Assembly (NCBI RefSeq): GCF_947172395.1
Contig: NC_069105.1
Span: 186,001-250,000 of the forward strand
DNA from: Bicyclus anynana
Taxonomy: Eukaryota > Arthropoda > Insecta > Lepidoptera > Nymphalidae
Reading direction: 5' to 3'
Length of the DNA stretch: 64,000 nt
Position 1 is the stretch's first letter; each line of letters begins with the position of its first letter. The notes below the pieces were generated by a model. That model was not told the origin of the DNA and made no database searches. It saw only the letters and a program-made list of their open reading frames with translations. This document shows, one piece after another, positions 11,421 through 24,101 of the stretch. A program made the translations under genes and the position numbers.

Positions 11421-12149
11421 ACTATTTGCCATGCATTGGCAATAGTGGGGATAAGCTGCGATTAATGAAAAGGGGTTGATGATGAATACGATTACGACGC
11501 GTTCGCATTATTCAAATATTAAGTGGCTACTACCCTCTATTGACTGTCCGCCCTCTCTTCGCACGGGTAGTACAGCTTCGTCAAATTGAACTATTGATTT
11601 TAATCGGCATAAAGTCGACTTTAATCTGTATCTAGACTCTAACATACTAAATCATAGTTTAATTTAATATTAATCTAATCTATTTATTAACGCCAAGTAA
11701 ACCTCTTAATCCAGTAAGGTGTGTTTTTTTCGACATCTTATTTACGTTGTTCTGAACTTCTTTTAATCTACCCGCAAATCAAATTAAAACGCAAGATGCG
11801 AGTCAGTTGTACATTAGATAATTAAAAAAAAATTACTCTCTTACTATACTCGTATAAATAAAATTTACAAATTTCACAGTTACAGTAATGTATGTAGTAG
11901 ATATGTAATTTTATGTACGAGTATTCCAGAGCCCGATTCCCATTGAGAAGGTCCACCACATTCAAACGGAAGGCTAAGACGCAATAAATTCCAAACAAAT
12001 CACTATAATAACAAAACGAAGTCAAACAAAAAAGTAAAACAGTCTAAATACCGCGAACTTCACTCCGCAGCGAAGACAAGACGGTAAATCCTAATTTTAT
12101 CTACGGCGCGATTAATGAGCAATTAAAAGCATGTGCATCTGAATATTTC

Positions 12150-12230
12150 AAGTGAGCGCGCGGCGGCGACGCGTGCTCGTGCTGACGTCTCGGCGTCGCT
12201 GCTGGGCTATTTGCGTATCGACGATTGCTT
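12150..12230. other. Short CpG-rich block
   Basis: GCGCGCGGCGGCGACGCG and GACGTCTCGGCGTCGC within AT-rich intron, next to the family A SINE. Nothing coding seen. Confidence 0.25.
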
Positions 12231-12296
12231 AAGTTGAACGAGCTGCAATAAAAAAAAAGCGAAGCCTGTCGGCCCAAGATGCGTGCCGCGAGATAT

Positions 12297-12613
12297 ATTT
12301 TTTATTGTTTATTAGTTAACCCTAGACTACAATCTCACCTGATTATAAGTGATGATGCAATCTAATATGGAAGCGGACTAACTTGTAAGGAGTAGGATGA
12401 AAATCCACATCCCTTTCGGTTTCCACACGACATCACACCGGAACGCTACATCGCTTGGCGGTACGTCTATGCCGGTAGGTAAATAGCCACGGCCGATGCC
12501 TAACAACAGCCAGACCTGGACCAGTTAAGAAATTCTCAATTGACCCAGCCGAGGATCGAACCGGACCTCTGTCTTGTAAATCCACCGCGCATACCACTGC
12601 GCCACGGAGGCCG
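12297..12613 (-). mobile_element. SINE family A, near full length
   Basis: Minus-strand copy with the complete body and head (B box as GGATCGAACC in reverse near 12552; GCCACGGAGGCC at 12601-12612). Confidence 0.85.
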
Positions 12614-12751
12614 TAAATCTCGTGAAGAGAAAAAATAAATATTGACCAATTGCTTGGTATGGAAAATGTCTCTCTCTATCTCTATCGATACTTATTGTAA
12701 TTTTTTGTTACATATATTTTGTTGGATAGCCAACATGACACCTTTTTTTTG

Positions 12752-12794
12752 TTGGTTTCTACACGACATCGTACCGGAACGCTGAATCGCTACA
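12752..12794 (-). mobile_element. SINE family A fragment
   Basis: A 40-bp piece (GTTTCTACACGACATCGTAC, CGGAACGCTGAATCGCTAC) about 140 bp from the 12.3-kb copy. Possibly a local duplication. Confidence 0.6.
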
Positions 12795-13544
12795 CCGATG
12801 TGTAGACAAAATCATAATCTCTGTGGGCGCGCATGTTATGCCTAGAGCAATGACAATCTATCTATGATGATGGAGCTGGTACAGACCGCTGTAATCGAAT
12901 CACGTGGGTTTCCTGCAGCCTCCGAATGGGAAGAGAAAAGAAGCGAGAAGAAACAATTTTCCAAGGGAGTCAAGAAGAAGATAATACGCAAAGAGAGCTC
13001 GTTTGATTTGGTTCAAATAACAGATAGTTTAATAGGATTATTGGAGGTAGTAGGTTGTCTCTACTTAGTCTATGGACTTGATAAGAAGGCTCTGAATCAC
13101 TCAGCGTTCGAAAGAGCGAGTCAACATTAAAACAAAAAAGAAAAAAAAAAACATTCGGTTGTCTGTAAAGTCGGTTTACTGACGATAGTAGAACGTGACA
13201 ACGTCATAAGAGAATACTGATGGAATGGTCGCATTTTTCAAGAGAAAATGTTTGTTTTCTAAAATATTCTAAAATACTGTTTAATAATATTCATAGACCA
13301 GAATATACTTTATATCTTGTAAAATAAGTTGGCAACCCAAGCGAGGGAACGACGCATGACGTCATCTTTTTTCGAGCGTGCCGCTGGCTTCATCGAATTA
13401 TAAGACTTTGTCACGTCAAAAATAACCAACATTGAATTTCAAGATCCATTATGGTTTTCATACACAAACCACAGAACGATATTTAAAAAAAGAAAAAAAA
13501 AAACAAGAAAAAGAGAATCATATTAAGGCACTGTGAGGTCACTT

Positions 13545-13760
13545 GGTGGCACGTGTGCGCGGCATACGGAGTGCGTGAGGCGCAGGTGCCCAACAGGTGT
13601 GCGAACCGATTGTGCGGTCGGAGTGAACGACAGACGTGAGGCGTAACATGCAGACAAAGACACGCACAGAACCCGATGTTTGCTGTTTACATAAGTGGTT
13701 TTGAATAGAAGCAGGCGTTACTTTGCGGAAGTTCATTATAAATAGTGACTAATTTATTCA
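13545..13760 (-). repeat. Dispersed repeat family F, 3' part and flank
   Basis: On the minus strand AATAAATTAGTCACTATTTA, then CTTCCGCAAAGTAACGCCTG. The GC-rich continuation to 13545 may belong to a longer version of the element. Confidence 0.5.
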
Positions 13761-13800
13761 CCAACATTCTCTAAATTGGGTTAGATCTGGTCTAGGGCTT

Positions 13801-13912
13801 AGTCCGTGATAAGCCACCACCCTACCTCTAACCACTAACTCTACCGATTATGCCAGCTTCCATCTTAGACTGCATCGTCATATAACATTAGGTGAGATTA
13901 CAGACAAGGGTA
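13801..13912 (+). mobile_element. SINE family A, diverged fragment
   Basis: GCCACCACCCTACC, CTTCCATCTTAGACTGCATC and TAGGTGAGATTACAG match the body, with an internal deletion. Confidence 0.5.
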
Positions 13913-13941
13913 ACAACCAAGCAACAACGGGATCCGACAGT

Positions 13942-14062
13942 AAATCATCTACGCACGTTTCAAACCGAAACCGAAGTATTCTCAGGAGATGTTGACTCTA
14001 CAACGTTTCGATGCGAAATGACTTCGCTATTAGCAAAATAAATAAATTAGTTACCTACCCAC
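13942..14062. repeat. Family F rearranged fragment
   Basis: Minus-oriented GTTGTAGAGTCAACATCTCC segment (13985-14007 region) followed by a plus-oriented GCAAAATAAATAAATTAGTT end, so the two parts are inverted relative to each other. Confidence 0.5.
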
Positions 14063-14126
14063 TAATTATGTGGTTTTACTTCAACATTGATCACGCACTG
14101 CGTCTCACTAGATACAGAATCATGGA

Positions 14127-14294
14127 GTTAAAACCTCAATAACTCAACGGTCAAAGGATGCCGGACTCACCACCGAGAGATCGTGGTTCGATTCCCCGGA
14201 TGCTGGACTGGTTAGTACACAGCCTTTTAACTAGTTGGTGGGGGAATGAGAATATTGGTCATAATTATAAGATATGGCAAATATGGCTTTAGAA
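14127..14294 (+). mobile_element. tRNA-derived SINE, family C
   Basis: The head reads CCTCAATAACTCAACGGTCA (A box region), with a B box GGTTCGATTCC at about 14184-14194. The body contains GGGGGAATGAGAATATTGGT and ends with AAATATGGC-like repeats. Confidence 0.72.
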
Positions 14295-14301
14295 AGCGTA
14301 A

Positions 14302-14458
14302 ATGCATCCAGTGAATCCCCGGGTCGACCGTGTTGGTCGACCCGGGGATTTTCACTGGAAGCAGGTGGCTCAGTATCGTGATGTTTGGAAGTCCCTACAA
14401 AAGGCCTATGTCCTGCAGTCCATCGGCTGTTATGATGATGATGATGATGATGATGACG
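14302..14458 (+). mobile_element. RTE-B 3' end with inverted partial copy
   Basis: Plus-strand end from GATTTTCACTGGAAGC through TATCGTGATGTTTGGAAG to a (GAT)n tail at 14433-14456. Immediately upstream the GGATTCACTGGATGCA segment appears inverted, forming a hairpin at 14308-14358. Confidence 0.72.
14308..14358. repeat. GC-rich hairpin from an inverted LINE end
   Basis: Inner arms AATCCCCGGGTCGACC around GTGTT are perfect; the outer CCAGTG/CACTGG also pair, after a 2-base bulge. Confidence 0.8.
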
Positions 14459-15325
14459 AGGGCAATGTATTCTTTATAAGAACATCCTTTGGGAGTTTGA
14501 TACAGGTGGCTTTGGGAAATGCGAGGTAGCAGGTTTCAAGGGACGAGACTTTCTAAGTAAAAAAATCTTAATTTTTCTTCATATTAAGCTACGTCTACAC
14601 TTGTACCAGCAACTCAGATCGTGGTCAAGCGAGAACTAATGTCATAAAAAAGAGCATGTACATTTGGAGCAGACTATTCATAATGCGTACTGATCACTCG
14701 CGAGTAGGGTTTCCAGGTTCGCCGAAATTAAAAGCAGGACAGTCCAGCCAGTTTGGTCTGACATTTGGGTAAAAAGGCCGAACAGCCTACATTATTGAGG
14801 TGTACGTCAGTATTAATAGGTACTTACGAAGATTTTTTTTCGTGTAAAATCAAGTAGGTATTCATGATTTTTACCATATGTTGTTCTAACAAAGCCGGAC
14901 AACGTTTATTTCGGCCGGACACGGAAAAGAAAAGCCGGCTATGTCCGGCTTTATCCGGACACCTGGCAACACTACTCGCGAGACTTAATAATATTAATTA
15001 AATGATGCGTGAACCAATCGCTGCACTAACCGCACGCGTAAATCGAGAATAATTGAAAATAAACGAAAATACGAGAGATGTGAAACCGATAAACTGTTTT
15101 AGACCGTTAACGCGTTTCTATAACGAGCACAGAATAATCTATTCGTGTACCGAATCGTTTACTAGTCGTCGCAACTAGTTTTGGCGTGATTTTAATATTT
15201 GAAAACATTTTTAATATACATTTCTTAGTTATAGTTGATGGACGCAGAAGATGGACCATGTAAGTGAAAAAACATCGCTTATAAAAGAACGTATTAGCAG
15301 AAAAAAAGCAGTAAAAAAATCTCCA

Positions 15326-15540
15326 GTGGTGCTAACATGAGAACAAATGAAAAGAAATCGACAAAATGTCTAATGGTGGCGGAGTATGTCCCAGTCCCAT
15401 CTATTTCGTCCCAACGCAATGAAAGATAGAAGAACACGTTTTCCGTTTTTTCAATCACACCACATTTGTCTATTTCTCTTCACGATACTTTGTCTATATC
15501 TCTTCACGATATTATCTCGTTGGTCGCATGTTAGCGCCAC
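15326..15540. mobile_element. Foldback/MITE-like element with inverted ends
   Basis: Starts GTGGTGCTAACATGAGAACA and ends with the inverse (TTGGTCGCATGTTAGCGCCAC region). The interior holds TGTCCCAGTCCCATCTATTT and repeated TGTCTAT..CTCTTCACGATA. 215 bp, no coding capacity. Related copies at 1205 and 26453. Confidence 0.68.
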
Positions 15541-15544
15541 AAGC

Positions 15545-17725
15545 CCAAGATGCCAGAAGATATTGTCCACTTTTGTCTATATCTGTCGCTCTCTTCGTTG
15601 CGATGGAACAAAAGAAAAAAAGCGATATGTAGACACACGAGTACGTATCTCGTTATCTCGAGACGTGCAAGTTTGCTGGTACATGTAACCAAAGTGTTGG
15701 AGCGAGCGCAGCTCTCCCAAGAAGGAGGGGTCTCTTGTAAGTCTCAGACCTTGGCTTAGAGGGACGTTGGGACCGATGGTGTTCGTATTGAAGGCTGTGA
15801 GATCACTAACGCCCCTATGATCCTGGTTCGATGTAACATTCGCAGAATATAAGAAGTTCAAATGTTACTGTAATTACCAGAATAAGTAGAACTTCTCAGG
15901 ACGATCTCTATCAAAAAAACCCAAAGTAACAATCTACTTGTTTAACTAATTGTACTCCAACAACTTTGACTTCTTTGTTCAGCTGTAGTCACGCAAGCGT
16001 GTAATATCAACCCAAAACATACACCAAAAAAAAAACGAAGCCAACCACAATTAAAGTCAGGTTCACTGAAAGGAGTTTTCACGATAAACCCCGAAAGCCT
16101 TTTTAAAACATTTCACAACTGAAAAGAGATTTTAATCTGTTTTTGTTCACGCAATTTTTGTTGGTCATACACAATAAGCGATCCATTATCATCGTCTACG
16201 AGGCATCGCTTACACGTGAATGCGCTGAAATCACTACCCCAAAATTAATATCACCCGGCCAAATTAAATGGCCCGCCGGCCCGATACCGCGCGTATGTAT
16301 AATACGGGACACATTCGTTAAGTTGCCCTTCCACCTGACTTGTAGGGATGTATTTCAGATGTGAGGTTAGATCTGGGTTGCGATACCGCTATTTCATACT
16401 CGTCTATATAATATTCATCTATAACAAGTTTTATTACAATTTGAATTTTATTTCTATGTGATGCCAAAAATAAAATATCACTAACAACGGAGTTGCCATG
16501 TAAATAAGCGATGTCACATCGCTGTAACTTTGCAGAATACAGGGCCTGATTTCAAAATAATTAATTTTAAGCTATTGCATAGATTTTATCGCGGGCTTTG
16601 AGCACGGTGACCGCATCAAGAAATTCCGTAACGTAAATAAACCTAACACCCAAGCCAAGTGCATCAAAACAAAAATTTAAATCACATAACTTTCACTTGT
16701 ACTCATATTTATTATTTTCTTTGACTCAAAAGTTTTATTGCTACGTACCTATTGCATGAGATAAGATAAGGTAGAGCTATGAAAAATCACACGGCTTGGT
16801 TTCGTAAACTATCGTACTCGTATGTATTATAAACCTCACTTAGTCCGGTTATTACACTCCCACTACATGAGTTTCAAAATTTCATATGAAGCAGTCGTTT
16901 CATAATGTACTATATATGTACGGGTTTGGCCTTCTTGAATCAAATTATCAAATCAAAAAATTCATTAGTTTAAAGTTGTCAATATATTCGCACAAGCACC
17001 ATTGAAATGTCAAATCTGACTATTTGTAAAGAAAACTCAACAGTTGCTCTTTAAAAATGCTATTATTTATTTTACGTTGATATAATATACTCCTAGCAAA
17101 GATACAATTGTAACACTTCTATCGTTAATAGCTAAGGCAGACAGCACAGTGGAAAGGCAGCATTAGTCATGTAAAACTAAGCGTAAATCACCACCAATTT
17201 GTTAAATAGCTGCACGCAATTATGGCATTAACACGAACACAATAGAGGTTATTTACGCTTGCACGGTTAAAGCCGTCGCCCGCTCCACAAAGGACACCGT
17301 ACGTGGTTGCTTCTAAAATGCTCCGGTTAGCGTTACCCCTCTAATTGGTAAAGTAACGCAAACAAGCGAAAACGCTAAACGCGTTACATAAATAAGGTGA
17401 GTACTTTGTATGAGAAAAAATTTAACATACCAAACGTCTATGAATTTGTTTTGTGGTTTAGAATCTTACACTAATTACAGATGAAACTGCCTCGGTCGTT
17501 GTTACTTTACTGTCAAAGTAGGTATATGATCAACGATCTAATGCGATTATAAAAACTATCTCTATAGAATCGATGTTTCATAGTTGTAATCGTGCTCGTC
17601 AGTCCGTAAAAATAACTTTTTGTGTAGTTAAATGGTTTAAAAAACGGTAAACAAGTTCTAGTTTAATTAGACTGAGTTTAGAATAGATAAGTACTTTTGC
17701 CTTGGTTGATATAATATGTTCGTTA
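15545..17725. other. Intronic sequence, mostly unique
   Basis: Short GC-rich spots (16255-16305, 17265-17345) and a GCGATGTCACATCGC hairpin near 16508; no gene or known repeat seen. Confidence 0.45.
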
Positions 17726-17730
17726 TTTCA

Positions 17731-17960
17731 GTCATTCATTTATCAACCCATATTCGGCATACAGCTGAGCTCGAATCTCCTCTCAGAATGAGAGGGGTTA
17801 GGCCAATAGTCCACCACGCTGGCTCAATGCGGATTGGCAGAATTCACACACGCACAGAATTAAGAAAATTCTCCTGCGGGTTTCCTCACGATGTTTTTCC
17901 TTCACCGTTTGAGACACGTGAGACCTAAATCCTTAAGTACTTCGGACACATTGCCTGAAA
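17731..17960 (-). mobile_element. SINE family B, head missing
   Basis: Reverse of the body from the tail (ATTTATCAACCCATATTCGG) to GTTTGAGACACGTGAGACC and a diverged stretch. No tRNA head. Confidence 0.78.
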
Positions 17961-17999
17961 AAAAAATGGAGATAATCTCGAGAAACTGATGGTTACTGG

Positions 18000-18230
18000 A
18001 AGGAAAAAGTCACAGCCCGATGCGTTGGTGTGATCTGTGGGAAGTGACTGATTACTTGAATGGTACGAGTTACATAATAACCCTGCAGATCCGCACCACA
18101 CTTGAGTCCACAGTCAATGCTTTCCGTGGTGGACACAACCAAACTAAAACTCATGGGCAGAGGTCAAGACTCTCATATATGAGGAACACGACTGTAGAAG
18201 GATTGTCCCAAGGACACTATTCTTTAAAAG
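18000..18230 (+). pseudogene. Possible decayed LINE C-terminus
   Basis: Reading across frames gives pieces resembling the basic C-terminal tail common in LINE proteins (GRKKSQPDA and a terminal HGQRSRL), with internal stops. The resemblance is weak and the family uncertain. Confidence 0.2.
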
Positions 18231-18299
18231 AAAATGCAGGTATCAAAACACGTAGAGTTCATCAAACTGTGTATATGTGTGTGTACGTACGTATGTTAT

Positions 18300-20020
18300 T
18301 GTGTACGACTTACAAGTAATCAAAGAAATTCGAGTAAGACGACGCCTTACAAGTCGCATTTAACTTTTTATAAGGTTTCTCCAGTTTTAGATAAAAAGGT
18401 AAAGTAAAGCACTACTTACACTTAACTACAAACAATCGGTACACTTAGTGAATTGTTGAAACGGATAAATGTTATCGATAAAAATGTATTTTTGTGATAT
18501 CGATTTATTAGTAATTATACCACTATTATAAGTGATATAATTATTTATGATTTAGGATTTAGGTTTCAAAATGGAGTAAGTTACGAGTTATAAGTTATCT
18601 TTTTTAAATCGGGTTCGCATTAATTATACTATGTGAATTGATCTATGGGTGGACGAATGCTAAATGCTAAATCTCATCTCATATCTCGAGGAGTTGAGAG
18701 TAAGTCTCACCAATTATCATATAATTTTTTCCCGGGGAAAAGTGTAATTTGGTTATTTAAAGTAAAACATGTTTCAGACTAAAATAAAACTTAATTTAAC
18801 AAACAGGACATATATTTATAAATTACAGATTTCCACATGATATTTTGGGACGGTAAAGAGTCGAAAGAAAATTTTAACAAAACATTAAAGAGCTAACAAC
18901 ACAACATCGACAAAACTGAACACCACAACACAACACTAGTAATAATCACGTTCGCTTATAAAATCGAAAGTAAAAAAAAAACATCGATAATTCAGCATAA
19001 TCGCTTTCAAACGTATCGATATCTTGTTTTGCACTTGTAAACGATCACGGCGGTGCATAGCATCACGCATCTCTCGGCTTTAATTAATTTAATTAACAGT
19101 ACGACATATAGCGAGGCACGCGAGGCAAAAAGAGCCGCCCGCCTCGATCGCCCGATGACAATGGGTCGAATAAAATCATTGCGTAATCGAAATCGCTCCA
19201 CGCAGACCTTAATGGGGTTGTTAAAATTCCGTGCGGGGTCAAAAGAAGTCTACCGCGACGCGATAACTTTGTGCCTTAATGGCAACATCCTTATCTCTAG
19301 ATATAATGCTGGAAAGTAAATCTTTAAAAAAGCAATTCACAAGAATTAACTGATTTCGTTTAAATTGTTAAAAATTGAAAATTTTTTTGAAATATAAACA
19401 TTTGCACTATCCCCAAAATATAGAGTGCTTTGTCCAGTTTTCAAAAACTGCGAAATTGCACAGCATTGCGAGCACATACCTACCTCCTTTACTTTAGGAT
19501 AAAACACTACTTAGTGCGTTATTAACTGAGTCGTCGGGCCATAATAATATATACCAAGCCAAAAGAGATCACTTACTGATAAGGCCTGTAAATTTTGTAT
19601 TTTATTTTTTTATGCAATAAAGTTATTATAAAAAAATGTGAATGGCCACAAACTCCTCCAACAGCCAGGAAGACTCCTTTGGAGCATTTACCACGCTGCT
19701 GAAATGCAGATTAGCGAGCGGGTTAGGACAAATCAATTAAACAAATAATGACGTCACGACTCAGATCATAACGCGCTGACTACGTGTAGCTCACCTAGAT
19801 CTTCAAAAGATAGACAAGCTGGTACTCGATATAAAGACTACTTGTCACCTGCCTATGAGTTCTAACAACCATTGCACATCGGAGATTACTCCACGCATTC
19901 TCTAGTTAATGGAATAGTTAAAATTGCGGTCGAGGTCAAGTGAAACTCGCCGTCGTGTTCAAAGTTCAAACTTACAGCTCGATCGGAATATGATCCGATA
20001 TAGGACGATTTTATAACGAT
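18300..20020. other. Intronic sequence, mostly unique
   Basis: Nothing firmly assignable besides the possible LINE stub at 19575. Confidence 0.45.
19575..19635 (+). mobile_element. Possible LINE 3' end stub
   Basis: Has CTGATAAGGCCTG, then a T-rich stretch and TGCAATAAAGTTATTATA, resembling the 30.5-kb LINE end. Short and diverged. Confidence 0.35.
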
Positions 20021-20022
20021 AA

Positions 20023-20208
20023 CAGCTGAAGCCGCGCGGTTTCAATCGCGTGGTTCTTGTTCCCGAAGGAATACGGGAATAATATATAGCCTTCCTCGAT
20101 AAATGGGCTATCTAACGCTGAAAGAATTTTTCAAATCGGACCAGTAGTTCCTGAGATTAGGGCGTTCAATCAAACAAACAAAAATCTTCAGCTTTATATA
20201 TCAGTAAA
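20023..20208 (-). mobile_element. Helitron family 1
   Basis: Minus-oriented copy. The 3' CTAG has mutated to CAGC; the CCGCGCGG hairpin arm and AGCCTTCCTCGATAAATGGG are clear. Confidence 0.78.
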
Positions 20209-20839
20209 TTCAGTAGATCCAGAGAACGTCACAAATTTTGCATATTTATAATATTAGCATAGACAAACATTACGTTAACTAATAATACATTTTTAAATTC
20301 AGAAGTTCTATTAGTTAATGAGCGTTTTTTTATTCTACCAAAAAACTAATCGGTAAGCAAGGATATCGATTATTTGCCTTGACGACCCTTTAAGCTGTTG
20401 GTTCCCAGTACTTTTTTTTATTTATACTTTAATATATGATAGAGATCTTCACACACAACTCGCATTGGTACAGCGTGGTGGGTCTAAACCCCAAATCGCT
20501 GAAGAAAATTGCCGATGTAGTGGCGTAAAATTAAGAAAAGAATATCCTCTCCCGAACCGGATACTCGAAGTAGGTCGCCTTTCAGACGCTGTAGCCGGAT
20601 ATTAGTAGGTGAAAATGAATTTCCCATTTCCAAGGCGATATTTTTAACTCAGTCTTAACTTTAACTCAGTTTAAATAGTTTATTTAAGTGTTTTTCACTG
20701 AATCCTTATCGTCATTTTCTGTTCATAAAACAAACATTCACAATACCTACTACTATGTTTTATTAAAAATTTATTGCCATTTTTATTTTTATATATTACG
20801 TGGTTAGATAAGATGTCCTAATAAATGGAACATGGAACT

Positions 20840-21040
20840 TTTGACTGGTGGGAGGCTTCGGCCATGGCTAGTTACCACCCTACCGACAAAGACTTACCGC
20901 CAAGTGATTTAGTGCTCCGGTACATGTCGTGTAGAAACCGCAAGGGGTGTGAATTTTCATCCTACTCCTAACAAGTTAGTCCGCTTTCATCTTAGATTGC
21001 ATCATCACTTACCAAGTGAGATTGTAGTCAACAAGGACTA
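20840..21040 (+). mobile_element. SINE family A, 5'-truncated
   Basis: Body from GACTGGTGGGAGGCTTCGGC to GAGATTGTAGTCAACAAGGA with no tRNA-like head. It abuts a family B SINE in the opposite orientation. Confidence 0.8.
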
Positions 21041-21337
21041 TCATCATCATCATTAACAACCCACATTCAGCTCATTCAGTTGAGCACGAGTCTCCTATCA
21101 GAATAAGGGGTTAGGCCTAGTTCACCACGCTGGCCAAATGCGGATTAGCAGAATTTACACACGTAGAGAATTAAGAAAATTTTCAGGTATGCGGGTTTAC
21201 TTACGATGTTTTTCCTTCCCCGTTCGAGACACGTGATATTTAATTTCTTAAAATGCACTTAACTGAAATGTTGCGTATTCAAACCTACGCCCTCAGAATC
21301 GAAGGCAGTTGTCATATCCACTAGGCTACCACGTCCT
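21040..21337 (-). mobile_element. SINE family B, full length
   Basis: Minus strand: A box TAGCCTAGTGG (around 21325), B box GGTTTGAAT (around 21285), the family body, and a tail at 21041-21055 made of ATG units. The best complete copy of this family here. Confidence 0.82.
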
Positions 21338-21629
21338 ATATCTACACCCACAATAAATTACTCAATTATTTAAGGTATTGGCACGAAAGAAATTTACGAC
21401 GAACAAGTCACAGGCACGCCATCCGATAAAGTTCAATTTCGGTTAGTGTAAATAACGCCTTTATTATCCCGTATATTAGTATCCTGCACGGGAATTAAAG
21501 GAAAATGCGTCCTAATGAGAGGAAATCAAGATTGAATTTTCCCTGTGAAAACGTGTGGGTTATGTCATTTTTCCACGTCAACGCAGGGTCGGGGCGTCGT
21601 TGCGGTGAAACGTCTTTAATATTGAAGCT

Positions 21630-22252
21630 AGGAGAGGTTAAACAAAGGAGAGGCTTTGGTTATGGGAATTGCTAAGGGAATTTACATTCGACCAGATACT
21701 CGCACTACGGCGTATCATGTTTTGTGCAAGGAGTTACGGCCATTTGGCTTATATCACCGTTTAATTGCCTTCACGAGTTACTCAAATAATACCTATGCCA
21801 TTAATACCTATGCTAGCATACTTTAGACTTTCATAGAATGAGGCATATCTGACAATCGCGGGTTCTTGGAGATGTTGTACAAAGGAGGAGCTTTGGTTAT
21901 GGGAATTGCTACGGGAATTTACATTCGACCAGATACTCGCACTACGGCGTATCATGTTTTGTGTAAGGAGTTACGGCCATTTGGCTTGTATCATCGTTTA
22001 ATTGCCTTCACGAGTTACTCAAATAATACCTATGCCATTTATACCTATGCTAGCATACTTTAGACCTTCATAGAATAACGCATGTCTGACAATCGCGGGC
22101 TGTTGGAGAGGTTGAATAAAGGAGGAGCTTTGGTTATGGGAATTGTTACGGGAATTTACATTCGACCAGATACTACGGCGTATCGTACATATGGCGAGTT
22201 ACTGCCATTTGGCTTATATCACCGTTTAATTGCCTTCACGAGTTACTCAAAC
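21630..22252 (+). repeat. 237-bp tandem repeat, about 2.6 copies
   Basis: The landmark CTTTGGTTATGGGAATTG occurs at 21654, 21891 and 22128, exactly 237 bp apart. As 237 is divisible by 3, each unit keeps the same frame, which encodes KGGALVMGIATGIYIRPDT and ends PFGLYHRLIAFTSYSN in all three copies (first-copy variants: KGEALVMGIAKG). Stops fall at the unit junctions, so no long protein results. No match to a known family. Confidence 0.9.
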
Positions 22253-22674
22253 AGTGTAGATATAGTATACATATAATATGTACACAGAAATGGCATGGCT
22301 ACACTCTAACTTCGGATGAGAAATAAACATGGCGGTGGTCTGTGGCGTGCACTTCATAGATATACCTACAAAAAATACACTTCCTATACGTTGAGAACTT
22401 AGTTACGCTCTGGTACTACGAAATCATTATACGTCAACGCATTGCAAATAAACAGTGGCGGCGTGATCAAACAACAGAATGTAGGCGAGGCAGATAGAAG
22501 ATACGCACTCGCGACTACTTCTCGCGAGTCTCTATGTAGTTGGTAGGCGACTGATAGTTTACCGTTGAATGCGAACGCATACACCGCCGCAGGCCGCGGG
22601 TTAGGGCCGGCACACACTCGCGACAGTCGCAAATAGTCATCAATAACGTATGATATGACAATCAATACTGAAAA

Positions 22675-22802
22675 GATGAATTCATCATCATAGTCATCAT
22701 TAGTCGCCGATGGACGTCCACTGCTGGACATAGGCCTCTTTCCATAGACTTCCAAACACAACAATCTCGAGCCGCCAGCATCCAGCGGCTCCCTACAACT
22801 CG
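22675..22802 (-). mobile_element. RTE-B 3' end
   Basis: Reverse-strand copy: TCATCATC tail, GCCGATGGACGTCCACTG, GACATAGGCCTCTTTCC, then CTCGAGCCGCCAGCATCC up to CAACTCG. Confidence 0.78.
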
Positions 22803-22804
22803 AT

Positions 22805-23805
22805 TGAAAATATTAATTAGAAATAGGTCATACTTGAAAAGTAGGTAAAAAGACGCAAATGGCAAATCAGATTGAAGATTCGAACTTGCGGTAACTTTCC
22901 GCGAGATTATCTTAGTAGGCGACTGATAGATTACTTTGAAATACCACGATTTTCAACCGTCTGTACCCAGTAACTCCTAACACAAATTCGTATTCATTCA
23001 ATCATTTAATGATCCGCACCTTACAACAACAATTAATACGGTTAATGACAGCAGGCAATGATACGTACGATGCGGATCTGTGGACGCCTGCCATAATCCA
23101 ATCTCCACAGTAAATTTGAAAAAAAAAAACCGCCTATCACAAGTCAACTCACGCAACGAGAATTTTGTACTAATTTAAAAATAATCAAGTTAATTTTTAT
23201 CAATTGCAAATAAGTATTTTTCAGGATTTTTAAAAGGAAATACAACGGTTTTCAGATTCTATGTCGCCCACAACAAAAAGTCAAGTAACATTTAGTCTTA
23301 GTGACTGCAAAGTGTGCGAGCGGCCTGCGTTATGGGATATGGGTCTACAGAGGATTTCTCATACCCATTTGTATGTACGAGCATCCAGTATGTGCCATTT
23401 GCGAATGCCTATTCAAATCGTATGACGTGTTTATATTTTGTGATAAGTTGGAACATATAGAGTAGAAGAGTACAGCTCGACAAAAGCGTGGCTCCTTTTT
23501 GAATAAAGAGGTTTTATTTTTGATAGAATGATGTAATGCAATTTCGCAAACTTTTATTTCATTGTCTGGATATAACATGTGAATTATTATTGATGAAACA
23601 CTGCACTTCACCTGTCGTAATAGAGTCAAATAATGGCCCGCTAAATCGTATTACAAAAACGTTGAAGGTCTAAGCCATGGAACATATTTACTCAGGAGAA
23701 GAATGCTAAGCTTCACATCTCTACAATCAATCAATCGATCAATCAATTTATTTCTTTGCAGATACAAATGTATCTTGCCAATTAGGCATGCAAATTATTT
23801 ATTAA
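22805..23805. other. Intronic sequence
   Basis: No exon or repeat recognised between the RTE-B end and the Helitron dimer. Confidence 0.45.
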
Positions 23806-23808
23806 GTA

Positions 23809-24101
23809 CTAGCGGACGCCCGCGACTTCGTCCGCGTGAAAGTCGATGTAAACTTTCAACTACCCCTACCCTAGCCCCACCCTACCCTACCCCTACCCTA
23901 TCCCTACCCTATCCCTATCCTACCCCTACCCTACCCCTACCCTATCCCTACCTTACCCCTACCCTACCCCTAATTTTCATTTCCAATAAACCTCACGGAG
24001 CCCGAGACCTTTTCAACGAATGCAAAACCTTGGAAATCGGTTCGTGCGTTCTGGAGTTATAGCGTCAGGAAGGAAAACCGGACTTATTTTTATATAGTAG
24101 A
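23809..24101 (-). mobile_element. Helitron family 2 with CCCTA-rich core (first of dimer)
   Basis: 3' end CTAGCGGACGCCCGCGACTT (minus orientation), a pyrimidine minisatellite of CCCTA/CCCCTA units at 23867-23972, then a shared unit (CCTCACGGAGCC..CGGTTCGTGCGTTCTGG) and a 5' TCTACTATAT end. It abuts the next copy with no spacer. Confidence 0.85.

Noticed and set aside
13539..13736. Small protein gene on the minus strand
   Set aside because: Overlaps the dispersed repeat family F and lacks conserved features; likely a composition effect.
22399..22764. 121-codon minus-strand frame
   Set aside because: Partly overlaps the RTE-B end, no splice sites or recognised domain.
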